DNA of 64,000 nt from JAWLHK01 sp041690355 [NCBI: bacterium] (GCA_041690355.1 JAWLHK010000005.1:186001-250000), one strand, 5' to 3'; shown: positions 42,754 to 52,517, numbered from the stretch's first letter. A program made the numbers and translations. The notes: a model not told the origin generated them from the letters alone.

Positions 42754-44433
42754 ATGCGTGCTCTCCGCCGATTTGCAGCGACCCTGACTCTGCTGTCCGC
42801 GGCCGCCTGCGGGCAACCCGAGACCCCGGCGCCGACGCCGTCGTACCAGCGGGTCGTCGACGGCCGTTCGGGAACGGCGCTCTACGCCCCTCAGCGGTTC
42901 GCCATCGTGACCACCGCCGAAACCTCGGCCTCGGGCTATCTGATCGAGGACGCAGAGCATGAGATGCTCGGCGTCGTCCTGCTGACCAATGCCGATCGCA
43001 TCGGTATCTCGGGCACGGCCGCCGACGACGCCACCCGGCCCGCCTTCGTGCGCCAGACGCTCGACGCCTTCGAAAAGCGCATCGTCGACAACATTAATCT
43101 CCTGCTCCCGCTTGCCCAGAAAGAAAAGAACGAGTGGAGCATCACAGCGCTCTTCGAAGGCGAGTCGGTGAGCCGTCACGGAGAAGCCGTCGCCTACGGA
43201 CATTACCGGCTCGATTTCGGCTCGGCGTGGAAGCCGCGCAGTTACGACCTGCTGCACTACATCGGCCGGCGCATCGGGGATCTGGACTGGAGCTCCTTTC
43301 CGGCCGATCGCGACCGCTACTTCTCGCCGGGCGAGCGCGCCATCCAGTTCGTCATCACCGTGCACTTCCACAAGCAGTCGTCGTACTTCACCGGCGAGGG
43401 TACGCCCAGCCGCAAGGCGACCGTGGGGATTGCCGTCGTGCCGCAGACCCGCTTCGCGTCGCAATGGCTCGACACGCTTGACGATCTGGTGACTCTGAAA
43501 ACCCTGGGCACCGTACGCGACGAGCTGATCTCCGCCACGGAGACGTTCACGGTCGAGCGCCTCGGGCCGCCGGTCGACATCGTCGTCTCCATCGATCAGA
43601 ACGCCTCGATGGGCGAAGAGAAGGAATCGGTCGCCGCGGCCGTCGAGACCCTGGTCGCGCGCCTCGTGGCCGAAGCCGACTACGACGTGCGCCTGGCCCT
43701 GGTCGGCATCGAAGACCCGGCGTTCGCCCTGCTCAACGACAACCGCCGGTATGTCGATCTGGAGAGCGCCGATGCCGTGGGCGCGGTGCGCTCGGGGCTC
43801 ACCTATCTTCTCCGCCACGCGGGCACCGACAAATACCAGAGCAACCGCCAGCTCGAGCGCGCCGTGCAGGCCGTCGGCGACCCGGCGAACGCCGATTTCC
43901 GGCGGCCGGGGGCGCCGCTGCTGCTGCTGACGATGACTGATCGCGACGAAGGGAGCTATTCCCTCGACCCGACCGTGCCGGTCGAGCGCCGCAGCGACTT
44001 CGCGAACGCCTTTGCCGGATGGCTGCGCGAGGCCGGATACACCGACTGGGTCGCCGTCTATCCGACGCGCGCCCCGTGCGCCTACCGCGACATCGTTCTC
44101 TCGAGCACGCCGGGCGACCGGGTCGCGGCCACCGGGCGGGCCTTCGGGGCCGACTATTTCGATCTCTGCGGCGCGCCGTTCGGCCGGGCCACCGAGCGGC
44201 TCATGGTGCGCAGCGCGCATCGCGGCGCCCGCTACCAGTTCCGCCGGACTCTGCCGATCCCCTTTCTCGTGCAGGTGCAGGCGGGCGGACGCACCCTCCC
44301 GGCCGATCTCGCGTCCGGGTTCCGCTACGATGTCATCGGCGACCGGCTGCTGCTCTCGCCGTCGCTGACCCTTCCCGAAGAGACGCGCATCGATGTGCAG
44401 TATCAGACGCTGCACAATCCCGCGCTCCGCTGA
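42754..44433 (+). CDS. VWA-domain lipoprotein
   Basis: 559 residues; lipobox AAACG. The middle has a von Willebrand A-like domain: VDIVVSIDQNASMGEEKESV (MIDAS D-x-N-x-S, near 285), LALVGIEDP, and LLLLTMTDRDEG (second acidic motif). The C-terminal region DIVLSSTPGDRVAATGRAFGADYFDLCG continues the fold, then a beta-rich tail. Such DxNxSM lipoproteins are common in Myxococcota-like genomes; role unknown, possibly envelope adhesion or metal-dependent protein binding. Confidence 0.75.
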   Translation: MRALRRFAATLTLLSAAACGQPETPAPTPSYQRVVDGRSGTALYAPQRFAIVTTAETSASGYLIEDAEHEMLGVVLLTNADRIGISGTAADDATRPAFVRQTLDAFEKRIVDNINLLLPLAQKEKNEWSITALFEGESVSRHGEAVAYGHYRLDFGSAWKPRSYDLLHYIGRRIGDLDWSSFPADRDRYFSPGERAIQFVITVHFHKQSSYFTGEGTPSRKATVGIAVVPQTRFASQWLDTLDDLVTLKTLGTVRDELISATETFTVERLGPPVDIVVSIDQNASMGEEKESVAAAVETLVARLVAEADYDVRLALVGIEDPAFALLNDNRRYVDLESADAVGAVRSGLTYLLRHAGTDKYQSNRQLERAVQAVGDPANADFRRPGAPLLLLTMTDRDEGSYSLDPTVPVERRSDFANAFAGWLREAGYTDWVAVYPTRAPCAYRDIVLSSTPGDRVAATGRAFGADYFDLCGAPFGRATERLMVRSAHRGARYQFRRTLPIPFLVQVQAGGRTLPADLASGFRYDVIGDRLLLSPSLTLPEETRIDVQYQTLHNPALR

Positions 44434-44451
44434 ACACGCAAGGACTGACTC

Positions 44452-45357
44452 ATGGACGTTACCGGCATCGACACCCCGATTACGCGGATGCTCGGCATCC
44501 GCTATCCGATCATCGCCTCTCCCATGTTCCTCGTCAGCAACGTCGAGCTCGTGAGCGCGGTTGCCGAGGCGGGAGCAATCGCCGCCTACCCGAGCCTCAA
44601 CTACCGGCCCGAAGAGTCGTTCCGGGAGTCTGTGCGCGAGATTCGCCGCCGTACCGACAAGCCTTTCGGCGTCAACCTGGTCATCAAGCTCACGCCGCGC
44701 TTCGAAGAAGATCTGAAGATCTGCCTCGACGAGGGGGTTCCCTTTCTCATCACCTCGCTGGGCGACCCGACCGAGGTCATCCGGCTCGCGCACCAGAACG
44801 GAGCCAAGGTGTTCTGCGACGTCATCAATCTCAAGCACGCCCTCAAGGTGCGCGACGCGGGCGCCGACGCCATCATCGCCGTCGGGGCCGGGGCGGGGGG
44901 GCATGCCGGCACGTGGACGCCCTACGTGGCCGTTCCGTACCTCAAGGAGAAGACCGGACTTCCGGTGGTCGCGGCCGGCGGCATCGCGACCGGCGGCGCG
45001 GTGGCCGCCTCGCTCGCCCTCGGCGCCGACGCCGCCTACGTGGGCACCCGCTTCATCGCGAGCCGCGAAGCCAACGCCGACAACGATTACAAGAAGATGA
45101 TCGTCGAGTCGGGTCCCGAAGACATCGAATACACGCCCGAGGTTTCCGGCACGAACGGCAACTTTCTCAAGGCGAGCCTCACCCGGTTTCGCGCCGGCGA
45201 AGTGCAGGGGGCATGGAAGGATGTCTGGAGCGCCGGACAGAACGTCGGCCTCATCAACGACATCAAGCCGGCCGCCGACATCGTCGCCGACCTGATTCGC
45301 GAATACGAAGCGACGCGCGCGGCGCTCCCGCCCTTGCGCGCCGCCACCGTGTCCTGA
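44452..45357 (+). CDS. Nitronate monooxygenase-family FMN enzyme
   Basis: 301 residues; AAGGA site. TIM barrel of the NPD/2-nitropropane dioxygenase group: MLGIRYPIIASPMF, VNLVIK, DAIIAVGAGAGGHAG with the catalytic His, and VVAAGGIATGGAVAASLALGADAAYVGTRF (split) for FMN phosphate. It oxidises alkyl nitronates or related substrates; many members act as enoyl reductases or have unknown roles. Confidence 0.88.
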   Translation: MDVTGIDTPITRMLGIRYPIIASPMFLVSNVELVSAVAEAGAIAAYPSLNYRPEESFRESVREIRRRTDKPFGVNLVIKLTPRFEEDLKICLDEGVPFLITSLGDPTEVIRLAHQNGAKVFCDVINLKHALKVRDAGADAIIAVGAGAGGHAGTWTPYVAVPYLKEKTGLPVVAAGGIATGGAVAASLALGADAAYVGTRFIASREANADNDYKKMIVESGPEDIEYTPEVSGTNGNFLKASLTRFRAGEVQGAWKDVWSAGQNVGLINDIKPAADIVADLIREYEATRAALPPLRAATVS

Positions 45358-45368
45358 CGGGAACCTGC

Positions 45369-45716
45369 ATGAAAAGCCGACTGCTTCACAACCCGCGCTG
45401 CAGCAAGAGCCGCGAAGCCAAGAAGATCCTTGACGAACGCGGCGTCGCCTACGAAATGCGCGACTACCTGAACCAGCCCCTCAGCCGTCACGAGCTGAAA
45501 GAGCTCGCGGCAATCCTGGGGGTCAGGCCGATGGAGATGATCCGCACGAAGGAGGCCGCCTTCAAGGAGCACGGCCTCGATCGGCCCGGCGCGACCGACC
45601 AGCAGGTCCTCGACGCGATGGCCGAATCGCCGATTCTGCTCGAGCGGCCGATCTTTCTGCACGGTTCCCGGGGGGTCATCGGCCGGCCCCCCGAACGGGT
45701 GCTGGAGATCCTCTGA
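45369..45716 (+). CDS. ArsC/Spx-family reductase-like protein
   Basis: 115 residues from ATG 45369, 11 nt after the previous stop. Family N-terminus LLHNPRCSKSREAKKILDERG with the single Cys and C-x5-R-like pattern, later RTKEAAFKEHGL and PILLERPIF. It matches the YfgD/ArsC glutaredoxin-dependent arsenate reductase group. No other ars gene is close, so the substrate may differ. Confidence 0.87.
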   Translation: MKSRLLHNPRCSKSREAKKILDERGVAYEMRDYLNQPLSRHELKELAAILGVRPMEMIRTKEAAFKEHGLDRPGATDQQVLDAMAESPILLERPIFLHGSRGVIGRPPERVLEIL

Positions 45717-45743
45717 GATGCAGGAGCCAGCCGGAACCCGACC

Positions 45744-46406
45744 GTGAGCATGCCGCCCCCCTTCGCTCCCGTCTCCGACGCCGAGCTGCGCGCACACGTA
45801 CAGCGTCTGCTCTCGACGCCGTGTACTTCGCTGGTTCCGGCTCCGGAGCGGCCCGCTTTTCCGGACCGCCCGTTCCTTCCGCACGTGACCGGGCTTATCC
45901 CGCGGGACAGCAACGACGCGCTTGTGCAGTCCCTCCCCGCGCCGCTGATCCTGGTCGACGGGAACCAGCTGATCCGTAACGCGGCCCTGACCGAGGCGTT
46001 CGAGGCCGAGCGGGAGCTGCAGCGCAGCGAGCGCGGCCCGCTCAAACGCCGGGGGCCGTGGAACGAGGAGGCGCTCGTGCAGATCGTCCGCGAGGCAGTC
46101 CTGCACGGCGCGGCCCGGATCTTCGTTCCCCTCGGCAAGGCGATCTACGAGGCGGTCGCGCGCAGCACCGCACCGGGTAACGGCCTGATCTACTTCGTTC
46201 CGATCACGACCTGGCACAATCCCCCCGCCTTCGCCGTGCGCCTCATCCTGTGCATGCGCCTCAGCGGGCTCGTGCACAAACAGATCGTCACGGTGGCCGG
46301 CCTGCCGCTGCGAAGCGTTCAGCATGCGTCGCGCCATTACCGCGCCGAGCTGACCGACCTGCGCCGGCGCGTGGCCCTGCCCGAACCGGGCGGCGAGGAC
46401 CGATGA
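45744..46406 (+). CDS. Unknown protein with C-terminal HTH-like segment, coupled to a LuxR-type gene
   Basis: 220 residues from a GTG (an ATG at 45750 is possible). N-terminal half acidic/proline-rich; central LVDGNQLIRNAALTEAFEAE and FVPLGKAIYEAVARST; C-terminal HKQIVTVAGLPLRSVQHASRH resembles a helix-turn-helix. Not recognised. Stop overlaps the next ATG (ATGA), so it is co-made with the LuxR-type protein. Confidence 0.55.
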   Translation: MSMPPPFAPVSDAELRAHVQRLLSTPCTSLVPAPERPAFPDRPFLPHVTGLIPRDSNDALVQSLPAPLILVDGNQLIRNAALTEAFEAERELQRSERGPLKRRGPWNEEALVQIVREAVLHGAARIFVPLGKAIYEAVARSTAPGNGLIYFVPITTWHNPPAFAVRLILCMRLSGLVHKQIVTVAGLPLRSVQHASRHYRAELTDLRRRVALPEPGGEDR

Positions 46407-47452
46407 CGGCGCGCAAACGATCGCCGTCTGCCGCCCCCGATCCGGAGGAGCAGCCCGGAGAACCGGGTCTCGATCTCGAAGCGTTCGGCACGCAGGCGGC
46501 CGATCTGCTGCGACGCGCGGTAGACGCGCCGCAGGCGTTCTTCTACCATTTCGCGCTCGGCTCGCTGGCCGTACCGGCGCAGAGCCTGTACGGCTACCCC
46601 ATCGCGCCGGAGGCCTTCATCGAGCAGGTTGCTGCCTTCAAGCCTCCGCTCACCCCGGCTACCCTGGCCCGGCACGGCCCCGGCGTCTACCGCGCGAGCG
46701 ACATCATGCAGTGGCACCGCGAAGAGATGGCGCAGTGGAGCGAGAATTACCGGCTGATCGCTTCGGCGGGGGGCGCCTGGGGGCTCACGGCGTTGTTCAT
46801 GGACGGCGAGGTGCTGCTCGGCGTCGCCGGCGTGAGTCGCGGACTCGAGGCCGGCGACTATACGCAGGCGGATCTCCAGGCGCTGCGGGAGCAATTCCCG
46901 GCGCTCGAGGCAGGGTTCCACCAGGCCTGCCGCGTCACCCGCGAGCGGCTGCTCGGCCGGGACGCCGCGGCGGTCATGGAGAGCCACCCCAACGGCATCT
47001 TTCTCTTCGACCAGAACGCCGGGCTCCTCTACGCGAACCGCGCGGCGCGCCTGCTGATGCAGAATGAGCGTCCGGGCGAGTCGGATCTGCCCATGGATCG
47101 ACGCTCGACGGTCGTTGCGACGTTGCGCCGCAGCCTGGCCGGCGAGCTCCTCACGCACCCGGCGATCGCCGACGCACACCGCCGGGATCTTCAGGCGTGG
47201 GGCCCCGAGCGGCGCCCCTGCACGCTGTTCGTGGTCAATGCGAACCCGGGCGCGGCCGGCGCTCTGTCTCGACGGCAGCGCGAGATTCTCGAGGCCGTCG
47301 TGGCGCACGGCGACCTGCAGGCGGCCGCAGCCGCGCTGAACATCACGATGGCCACGTTGCGCACCCATCTGCGTAACCTCTACCGGCAGATGGGGGCCTC
47401 GGGTCTCGACGAGGCGCTCGCGCTGTACCATTCCGGCGGACACCGGAACTGA
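46403..47452 (+). CDS. PAS/GAF-like sensor with LuxR-type HTH output
   Basis: 349 residues. A helical N-terminal half (FFYHFALGSLAV, ALFMDGEVLLGVAGVSRG) suggests a GAF-like domain, then a PAS-like segment (MESHPNGIFLFDQNAGLLYANRAARLL), and a LuxR/GerE HTH at the C-terminus: LSRRQREILEAVVAHGDLQ, AAAALNITMATLRTHLRNLYRQMG. A one-component transcription regulator that may sense a ligand or redox state. Confidence 0.78.
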   Translation: MTARKRSPSAAPDPEEQPGEPGLDLEAFGTQAADLLRRAVDAPQAFFYHFALGSLAVPAQSLYGYPIAPEAFIEQVAAFKPPLTPATLARHGPGVYRASDIMQWHREEMAQWSENYRLIASAGGAWGLTALFMDGEVLLGVAGVSRGLEAGDYTQADLQALREQFPALEAGFHQACRVTRERLLGRDAAAVMESHPNGIFLFDQNAGLLYANRAARLLMQNERPGESDLPMDRRSTVVATLRRSLAGELLTHPAIADAHRRDLQAWGPERRPCTLFVVNANPGAAGALSRRQREILEAVVAHGDLQAAAAALNITMATLRTHLRNLYRQMGASGLDEALALYHSGGHRN

Positions 47453-47567
47453 CCCGCCCGCGACCACTCCTGCTGCGGCCTCGTCCTGCGGGCGGACGGA
47501 CTTCTCTCTTCGTCGCCACGCGTGCACGATGGGCATGGCCCTTTTCCTTCATGTGGAATTTCTTCGT

Positions 47568-47996
47568 ATGACCGTCGAAACGGCCGACTGGGAGACTTTC
47601 GTGCACGGCGCCGACATCGGCGTGCGCGGTTTCGGCGACCAGCCCGCCGCGGCCTTTGCGCACGCGGCCATGGCCCTCACGTCGGTCACGACCGACCCGG
47701 CCGGCGTACGCGGCACGGTCCACGTGGATTTCTGCTGCGAGGAACCGTCGCTGGAATTCCTGCTTCTCGAGTGGCTCAACCGGCTGGTCTACGAGACGGC
47801 GACGCAGGGCCTGCTCTTCGGCCGCTTCGATGTCGCCATCAACGACAACCGGTTGACCGCGCAGGCCTGGGGAGAGCCGATCGATACGCAGCGGCACGAG
47901 CCCGCCGTCGAAGTCAAAGGAGCGACCATGACCGAATTGAAAGTCGAGCAGAGACCCGACCGCCGCTGGGTCGCCCAATGCGTGGTCGACGTGTAG
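47568..47996 (+). CDS. Archease
   Basis: 142 residues from ATG 47568; an ATG at 47529 is also in frame and no Shine-Dalgarno decides it. The archease fold starts FVHGADIGVRGFGDQ, with the metal-binding Asp, then VDFCCEEPSLEFLLLEWLNRLVYE and the C-terminal VVDV acidic end. Archease activates the RNA ligase RtcB by helping its guanylylation; rtcB follows 14 nt downstream, which supports the call. Confidence 0.88.
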   Translation: MTVETADWETFVHGADIGVRGFGDQPAAAFAHAAMALTSVTTDPAGVRGTVHVDFCCEEPSLEFLLLEWLNRLVYETATQGLLFGRFDVAINDNRLTAQAWGEPIDTQRHEPAVEVKGATMTELKVEQRPDRRWVAQCVVDV

Positions 47997-48009
47997 GGGA
48001 ATTCCGGCG

Positions 48010-49437
48010 ATGCAGGGGAACTGGGAACGAATCGGTAACGAAGCGTGGCGCCTGGCGCCGCGGGACGCGATGCGCGTGCCCGCCATCGTCTATGCGAGCG
48101 CGGCGCTTCTCGCCGGCATGGAAGACAAGGTCGAGGTGCAGTTGCGGAATGTCGCTTCGCTGCCGGGGATCGTCACGGCCGCCTACGGCATGCCCGATGC
48201 CCACTGGGGCTACGGATTTCCCATCGGCGGCGTGGCGGCCTTCGATCCGGACCAGGGGGGCATCATTTCGGCGGGCGGGGTCGGCTACGACATCTCCTGC
48301 GGCGTGCGCCTGATTCGCACCGGTCTTACCGCAGGGGACCTCGAGCGGAACAAGGAAGCGCTGGCCGACGTGCTCGCCCGCGAGATCCCGGCCGGCATGG
48401 GCAGCCGGGGGCGGGTCCACCTCTCGCCCGGAGAGCTCGACGCCATGCTCGCCGGCGGAGCCCGCTGGGCCGTCGAGAGCGGCTACGGCATGGCCGAAGA
48501 TCTGGAGCGCACCGAAGAGCGCGGCCGCATGGCGGCGGCCGATCCTGCCGCCGTCTCGCCCCAGGCCAAGCACCGCCAGCGCGATGAAATGGGCACGCTG
48601 GGGTCGGGTAATCATTACCTGGAGGTCCAGCGGGTCGAGAGGGTCTTCGACCGGAACGCCGCCGCCGCCATGGGTCTGGCCGAAGAGGAAGTCGTCGTCA
48701 GCATCCACTGCGGATCGCGCGGACTGGGCCACCAGATCGGCACGGAATTCCTCAAGGAGATGGCCCTGCGCGCCTCCGAATTCCGCATCGGCCTCCCCGA
48801 CCGCGAGCTCGCCTGCGCCCCCCTCCGCTCCGAGCTCGGCATGCGTTACCTGGGCGCGATGCGCGCGGGGATCAACTGCGCCCTCGCCAACCGGCAGATC
48901 CTCACGCACCTGCTGCGTGGCGCCTTCCGACAGGTCTTTCCGCAAGCAGGCCTGCAGGTCGTCTACGACGTCTCGCACAACACGTGCAAAGAGGAACGCC
49001 ACCGCGTCGACGGCCGCGAAACGACACTCTTCGTCCACCGGAAGGGGGCGACGCGCGCCTTCGGGCCCGGGCATCCCAAGCTTCCCGAGGAGTTCCGCGA
49101 GAGCGGCCAGCCGGTCATCATCGGCGGCACCATGGGCACGGCGTCCTGGGTTCTGGCCGGCACCGCGGCAAGCGAATCGCTCGCCTTCAGCTCGGCCTGC
49201 CACGGCGCAGGACGCAGCATGAGCCGGCATCAGGCCACGAAAGCATGGTCCGGCCGACAGCTCATCGACGAGCTGAAAGCGCAGGGGATCCTGATTCGGA
49301 GCCCCTCGTTGCGCGGCGTGGCCGAAGAGGCGCCGGGCGCCTACAAGGACGTCGACGAGGTCGCGCGCGTCACCGAGGCCTCGGGGCTGGCCCGCAGGGT
49401 CGCGCGCCTGGTTCCCCGGGTGTGCGTCAAAGGTTGA
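48010..49437 (+). CDS. rtcB: RNA-splicing ligase RtcB
   Basis: 475 residues. It joins RNA 2',3'-cyclic phosphate (or 3'-phosphate) ends to 5'-OH ends using GTP and Mn(II). Key motifs: DAHWGYGFPIGGVAAFD, the metal Cys in YDISCGVRLI, GSGNHYLEVQ, SIHCGSRGLGHQ, the DVSHN His, FVHRKGATRAFGPG, GGTMGTASWVLAG and the guanylated His segment CHGAGRSMSR. Archease precedes it. A role in RNA repair or tRNA ligation is likely. Confidence 0.96.
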   Translation: MQGNWERIGNEAWRLAPRDAMRVPAIVYASAALLAGMEDKVEVQLRNVASLPGIVTAAYGMPDAHWGYGFPIGGVAAFDPDQGGIISAGGVGYDISCGVRLIRTGLTAGDLERNKEALADVLAREIPAGMGSRGRVHLSPGELDAMLAGGARWAVESGYGMAEDLERTEERGRMAAADPAAVSPQAKHRQRDEMGTLGSGNHYLEVQRVERVFDRNAAAAMGLAEEEVVVSIHCGSRGLGHQIGTEFLKEMALRASEFRIGLPDRELACAPLRSELGMRYLGAMRAGINCALANRQILTHLLRGAFRQVFPQAGLQVVYDVSHNTCKEERHRVDGRETTLFVHRKGATRAFGPGHPKLPEEFRESGQPVIIGGTMGTASWVLAGTAASESLAFSSACHGAGRSMSRHQATKAWSGRQLIDELKAQGILIRSPSLRGVAEEAPGAYKDVDEVARVTEASGLARRVARLVPRVCVKG

Positions 49438-49457
49438 GGGCGGTTGAAGGGCGCGCC

Positions 49458-50573
49458 ATGCAGACCGAACCGCCCATCCGGATCTTTCTCTGCGGCGACG
49501 TCATGACCGGGCGGGGCATCGACCAGATTCTTCCCCATCCGGGGAACCCCATGCTGTACGAGTCCTTCGTTCGGGATGCGAGAGACTACGTGGAACTGGC
49601 GGAACGGCATGGCGGCCCGATTCCCCGCTCGGTGGCTTGGGAGTACGTCTGGGGCGAAGCACTCCCCCTGCTCGATCGGTTCGCGGCCGACGTGCGCATC
49701 GTCAACCTCGAATCCAGCATCACCACCAGCGATGATTATTGGCGCGACAAGCCGGTGCTCTACCGGATGCATCCACGGAACATCGGCTGCCTGACGGCGG
49801 CCCGCATCGACTGCTGCACCCTGGCGAACAATCACGTGCTCGACTGGGGCTACCCCGGTCTCGACGAAACCCTGCGCACCCTGCGCCAGGCGGGGCTCCC
49901 CTTTGCGGGCGCCGGCGAGAATGCCGCCGCTGCCGCGGCCCCCGCCGTTCTCGAGGTTCCGCCTCGCGGACGCGTCCTCGTCTTTTCGATGGGTTCGGTC
50001 ACCAGCGGCGTGCCGCGCACCTGGGGTGCGACGCCCGATCGCGCCGGCGTCCATCTGCTCCCCGATCTTTCCGAACGAGCCGCGAGCCGGATTGCCGGAG
50101 ACATTGCGCGCGCGCGGCGCCCCGGCGACCTGGCCATCGCCTCGATCCACTGGGGAAGCAACTGGGGATACGAAGTTCCCCGGGAACAGCGGCGGTTTGC
50201 ACGCCGGCTGATCGACGAAGGGGGCGCCCTCGTGCACGGACACTCTTCGCACCACGTCCGGCCGTTCGAGATCTACCGCGGAAGGCTGATCATCTACGGA
50301 TGCGGTGACTTTCTCACCGACTACGAGGGGATTGGCGGATACGAAGCCTTCCGCGGCGACCTGGCCCTGATGTACCTCATCGAAGCGGCAACGGATGGCA
50401 CACTGCGGGAAGTCCGGCTCATGCCCCTGCAGGTACGGCGCTTCCGGCTCGAGCGCTGCTCCGAGGAAGATACCGTGTGGATGGCGAACCTCCTGCGCAC
50501 GCTCGGGGAGCCGGAGGGAATCGGGGTCAGTCTCGAATCCGACGGCGGTTTCCGGCTCGACTGGCCGCGCTGA
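49458..50573 (+). CDS. CapA-family (PGA_cap) protein
   Basis: 371 residues, 20 nt after rtcB. Calcineurin-like two-metal fold of the CapA family: FLCGDVMTGRGID, NLESSITTS, LANNHVLDWG, GENAAAAAAP, SIHWGSNWG and GHSSHHVRPFE. No signal peptide or membrane segment, unlike classical poly-gamma-glutamate CapA, so it is probably a cytosolic phosphoesterase. Its place after archease-RtcB suggests it processes RNA or nucleotide ends, which is inference. Confidence 0.8.
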   Translation: MQTEPPIRIFLCGDVMTGRGIDQILPHPGNPMLYESFVRDARDYVELAERHGGPIPRSVAWEYVWGEALPLLDRFAADVRIVNLESSITTSDDYWRDKPVLYRMHPRNIGCLTAARIDCCTLANNHVLDWGYPGLDETLRTLRQAGLPFAGAGENAAAAAAPAVLEVPPRGRVLVFSMGSVTSGVPRTWGATPDRAGVHLLPDLSERAASRIAGDIARARRPGDLAIASIHWGSNWGYEVPREQRRFARRLIDEGGALVHGHSSHHVRPFEIYRGRLIIYGCGDFLTDYEGIGGYEAFRGDLALMYLIEAATDGTLREVRLMPLQVRRFRLERCSEEDTVWMANLLRTLGEPEGIGVSLESDGGFRLDWPR

Positions 50574-50702
50574 CCGTCAGAATCCGCGCAGAATGCCTTG
50601 CGTCCTTGCGCGCCCCCCTGCAAGATGGAATTTTATCCATCCCAACCCGCCGGACCGCAGCGCCGATTGCTGCCCGCATCCCGTTCCGGCGCAGGAGGCG
50701 AC

Positions 50703-52517
50703 ATGAGCATCTCGACCGGCAAACGCGAAGCGGCCCGCGGCATTACGTGGAACCTCGGCGACCTCTATCAGGGGATTGACGATCCGGCCATCGATCGGGA
50801 TCTCGCCGAAGCCGATCGTAAAGCCGAAGCGTTCGCCGCCACGTACCGGGGCGCCATCGACGCGTCGCTGGCCACGGGCACGCTCGCCGCCGCCATGCAG
50901 GAACTCGAGACGCTGAGCGACCTCGCCTATCGTCCGTTCTGCTTCGCCCAGCTCGCCTTCGCCGCCGACACCGCGAACGAGAAGATTGGCGCGCTGCTCC
51001 AGCGGGTGCAGGAGAAAGTGACCGAGACCGGCACCAAGCTGCTCTTCTTCGATCTGGCGTGGATTGAGGTTCCCGAGGAACATGCGCGCACCCTCATGGA
51101 CGATCCGGCGTTGGCCCGCTACCGCCATCATCTCGAGAACATCCGCAAGTACCGCCCCCATCGTCTGAGCGAACCTGAAGAGCGCATTCTGGCGGAACTG
51201 GACAATACAGGCTCGTCCGCCTTCCAGCGCCTCTTCGACCAGATTCTCGCCGACATGAACTTCCACGTAAAGCTGCCGAGCGGCGCAGCCGACATGAACG
51301 AAGAAGAGGTGCTGACCCTCCTGCATGATCCCGACCGCAATGTCCGCCGGGCAGGGGCCGACGCGCTCACCGCGGGCCTCAAGAGCAACCGGCGCATCTT
51401 CTCGTTCATCTACAACAATCTCGTGCAGGACCACGCGGTGCACGATCGGCTGCGCAGCTACACCGATCCCATGCAGAGCCGCAACCTCGCCAACGAAATC
51501 GACCGCACGACCGTCGACGCCCTGCTCGAGGCCTGCGAGTCGAACGCCGCGACCGTGCAGCGCTACTACCGCATCAAGGCGCGGCTCCTCGGGATCACCG
51601 ATTTTACGGATTACGATCGCTATGCGCCGCTGCAGGCGGCCGACGAGACCCTGATCCCCTTCGACCAGGCGCGCGCCATGGTGCTCGACGCCTACGGTGC
51701 CTTCTCGCCCGACATGTCCCGCATCGCCGGCGAATTCTTCACGAACCGCTGGATCGACGCCGAAGTGCGCAACGGCAAGCGCGGCGGCGCCTTCAGCCAC
51801 GGCATGGTTCCCTCGACGCACCCCTACGTTTTCCTCAACTACACTGGCGGGCGCCGCGACGTCATGACCCTCGCCCACGAGCTGGGGCACGGGGTTCACC
51901 AGTACCTGGCGCGCAAGCAGGGGCTCTTTCACGCCGATACGCCGCTCACCACGGCCGAAACCGCGAGCGTCTTCGGCGAGATGCTCGTTTTTCAGCGGCT
52001 CCTCAAAGAGACCCCGGACCCGAAGGCGCGCCTCTCGCTGCTGTGCGGCAAGCTGGAAGATTCCTTCGCCACGGTCTACCGGCAGGCAATCATGACCCGC
52101 TTCGAGCAGTCGGTGCACGCCGCGCGGCGCAGCGAGGGCGAGCTTCCGGTCGAGACGCTCAACCGGCTGTGGCTCGATGCGAACCGCATCATGTTCGGCG
52201 ACGCCATCACCCTGCGCGAAGACTACGGCTACTGGTGGATGTACATTCCCCACTTCATCCACACCCCCTTCTACACGTATGCCTACTCGTTCGGCGAGCT
52301 GCTCGTCCTTGCGCTGTACCAGAAGTACGAGCAGGAAGGGGCGAGCTTCGTTCCGAAGTATCTGGAACTTCTTTCGGCCGGCGGCTCAGAGAGTCCCGAG
52401 GTGCTGCTCGGGCGCGCCGGCATCGACATCCGCCACCCCGAGTTCTGGAAGGGCGGTCTCGTCCTTCTGTCCGGGATGGTCGACGAAGTGGAGCGGCTCG
52501 CCGCGAATCAGGGCTGA
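50703..52517 (+). CDS. pepF: Oligoendopeptidase F (peptidase family M3)
   Basis: 604 residues from ATG 50703 with AGGAGG. Thimet-like fold; zinc site TLAHELGHGVHQYL with the third ligand in TTAETASVFGEML, and LREDYGYWWMYIPHFIHTPFYTYAYSFG (given in part) closing the cleft. It cleaves short peptides in the cytoplasm. About 130 nt separate it from the preceding gene; nothing else seen there. Confidence 0.92.
   Translation: MSISTGKREAARGITWNLGDLYQGIDDPAIDRDLAEADRKAEAFAATYRGAIDASLATGTLAAAMQELETLSDLAYRPFCFAQLAFAADTANEKIGALLQRVQEKVTETGTKLLFFDLAWIEVPEEHARTLMDDPALARYRHHLENIRKYRPHRLSEPEERILAELDNTGSSAFQRLFDQILADMNFHVKLPSGAADMNEEEVLTLLHDPDRNVRRAGADALTAGLKSNRRIFSFIYNNLVQDHAVHDRLRSYTDPMQSRNLANEIDRTTVDALLEACESNAATVQRYYRIKARLLGITDFTDYDRYAPLQAADETLIPFDQARAMVLDAYGAFSPDMSRIAGEFFTNRWIDAEVRNGKRGGAFSHGMVPSTHPYVFLNYTGGRRDVMTLAHELGHGVHQYLARKQGLFHADTPLTTAETASVFGEMLVFQRLLKETPDPKARLSLLCGKLEDSFATVYRQAIMTRFEQSVHAARRSEGELPVETLNRLWLDANRIMFGDAITLREDYGYWWMYIPHFIHTPFYTYAYSFGELLVLALYQKYEQEGASFVPKYLELLSAGGSESPEVLLGRAGIDIRHPEFWKGGLVLLSGMVDEVERLAANQG

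Noticed and set aside
42679-44904. A 741-residue open frame antisense to the VWA lipoprotein
   Set aside because: Shadow of a gene with a signal peptide, VWA motif and matching promoter.
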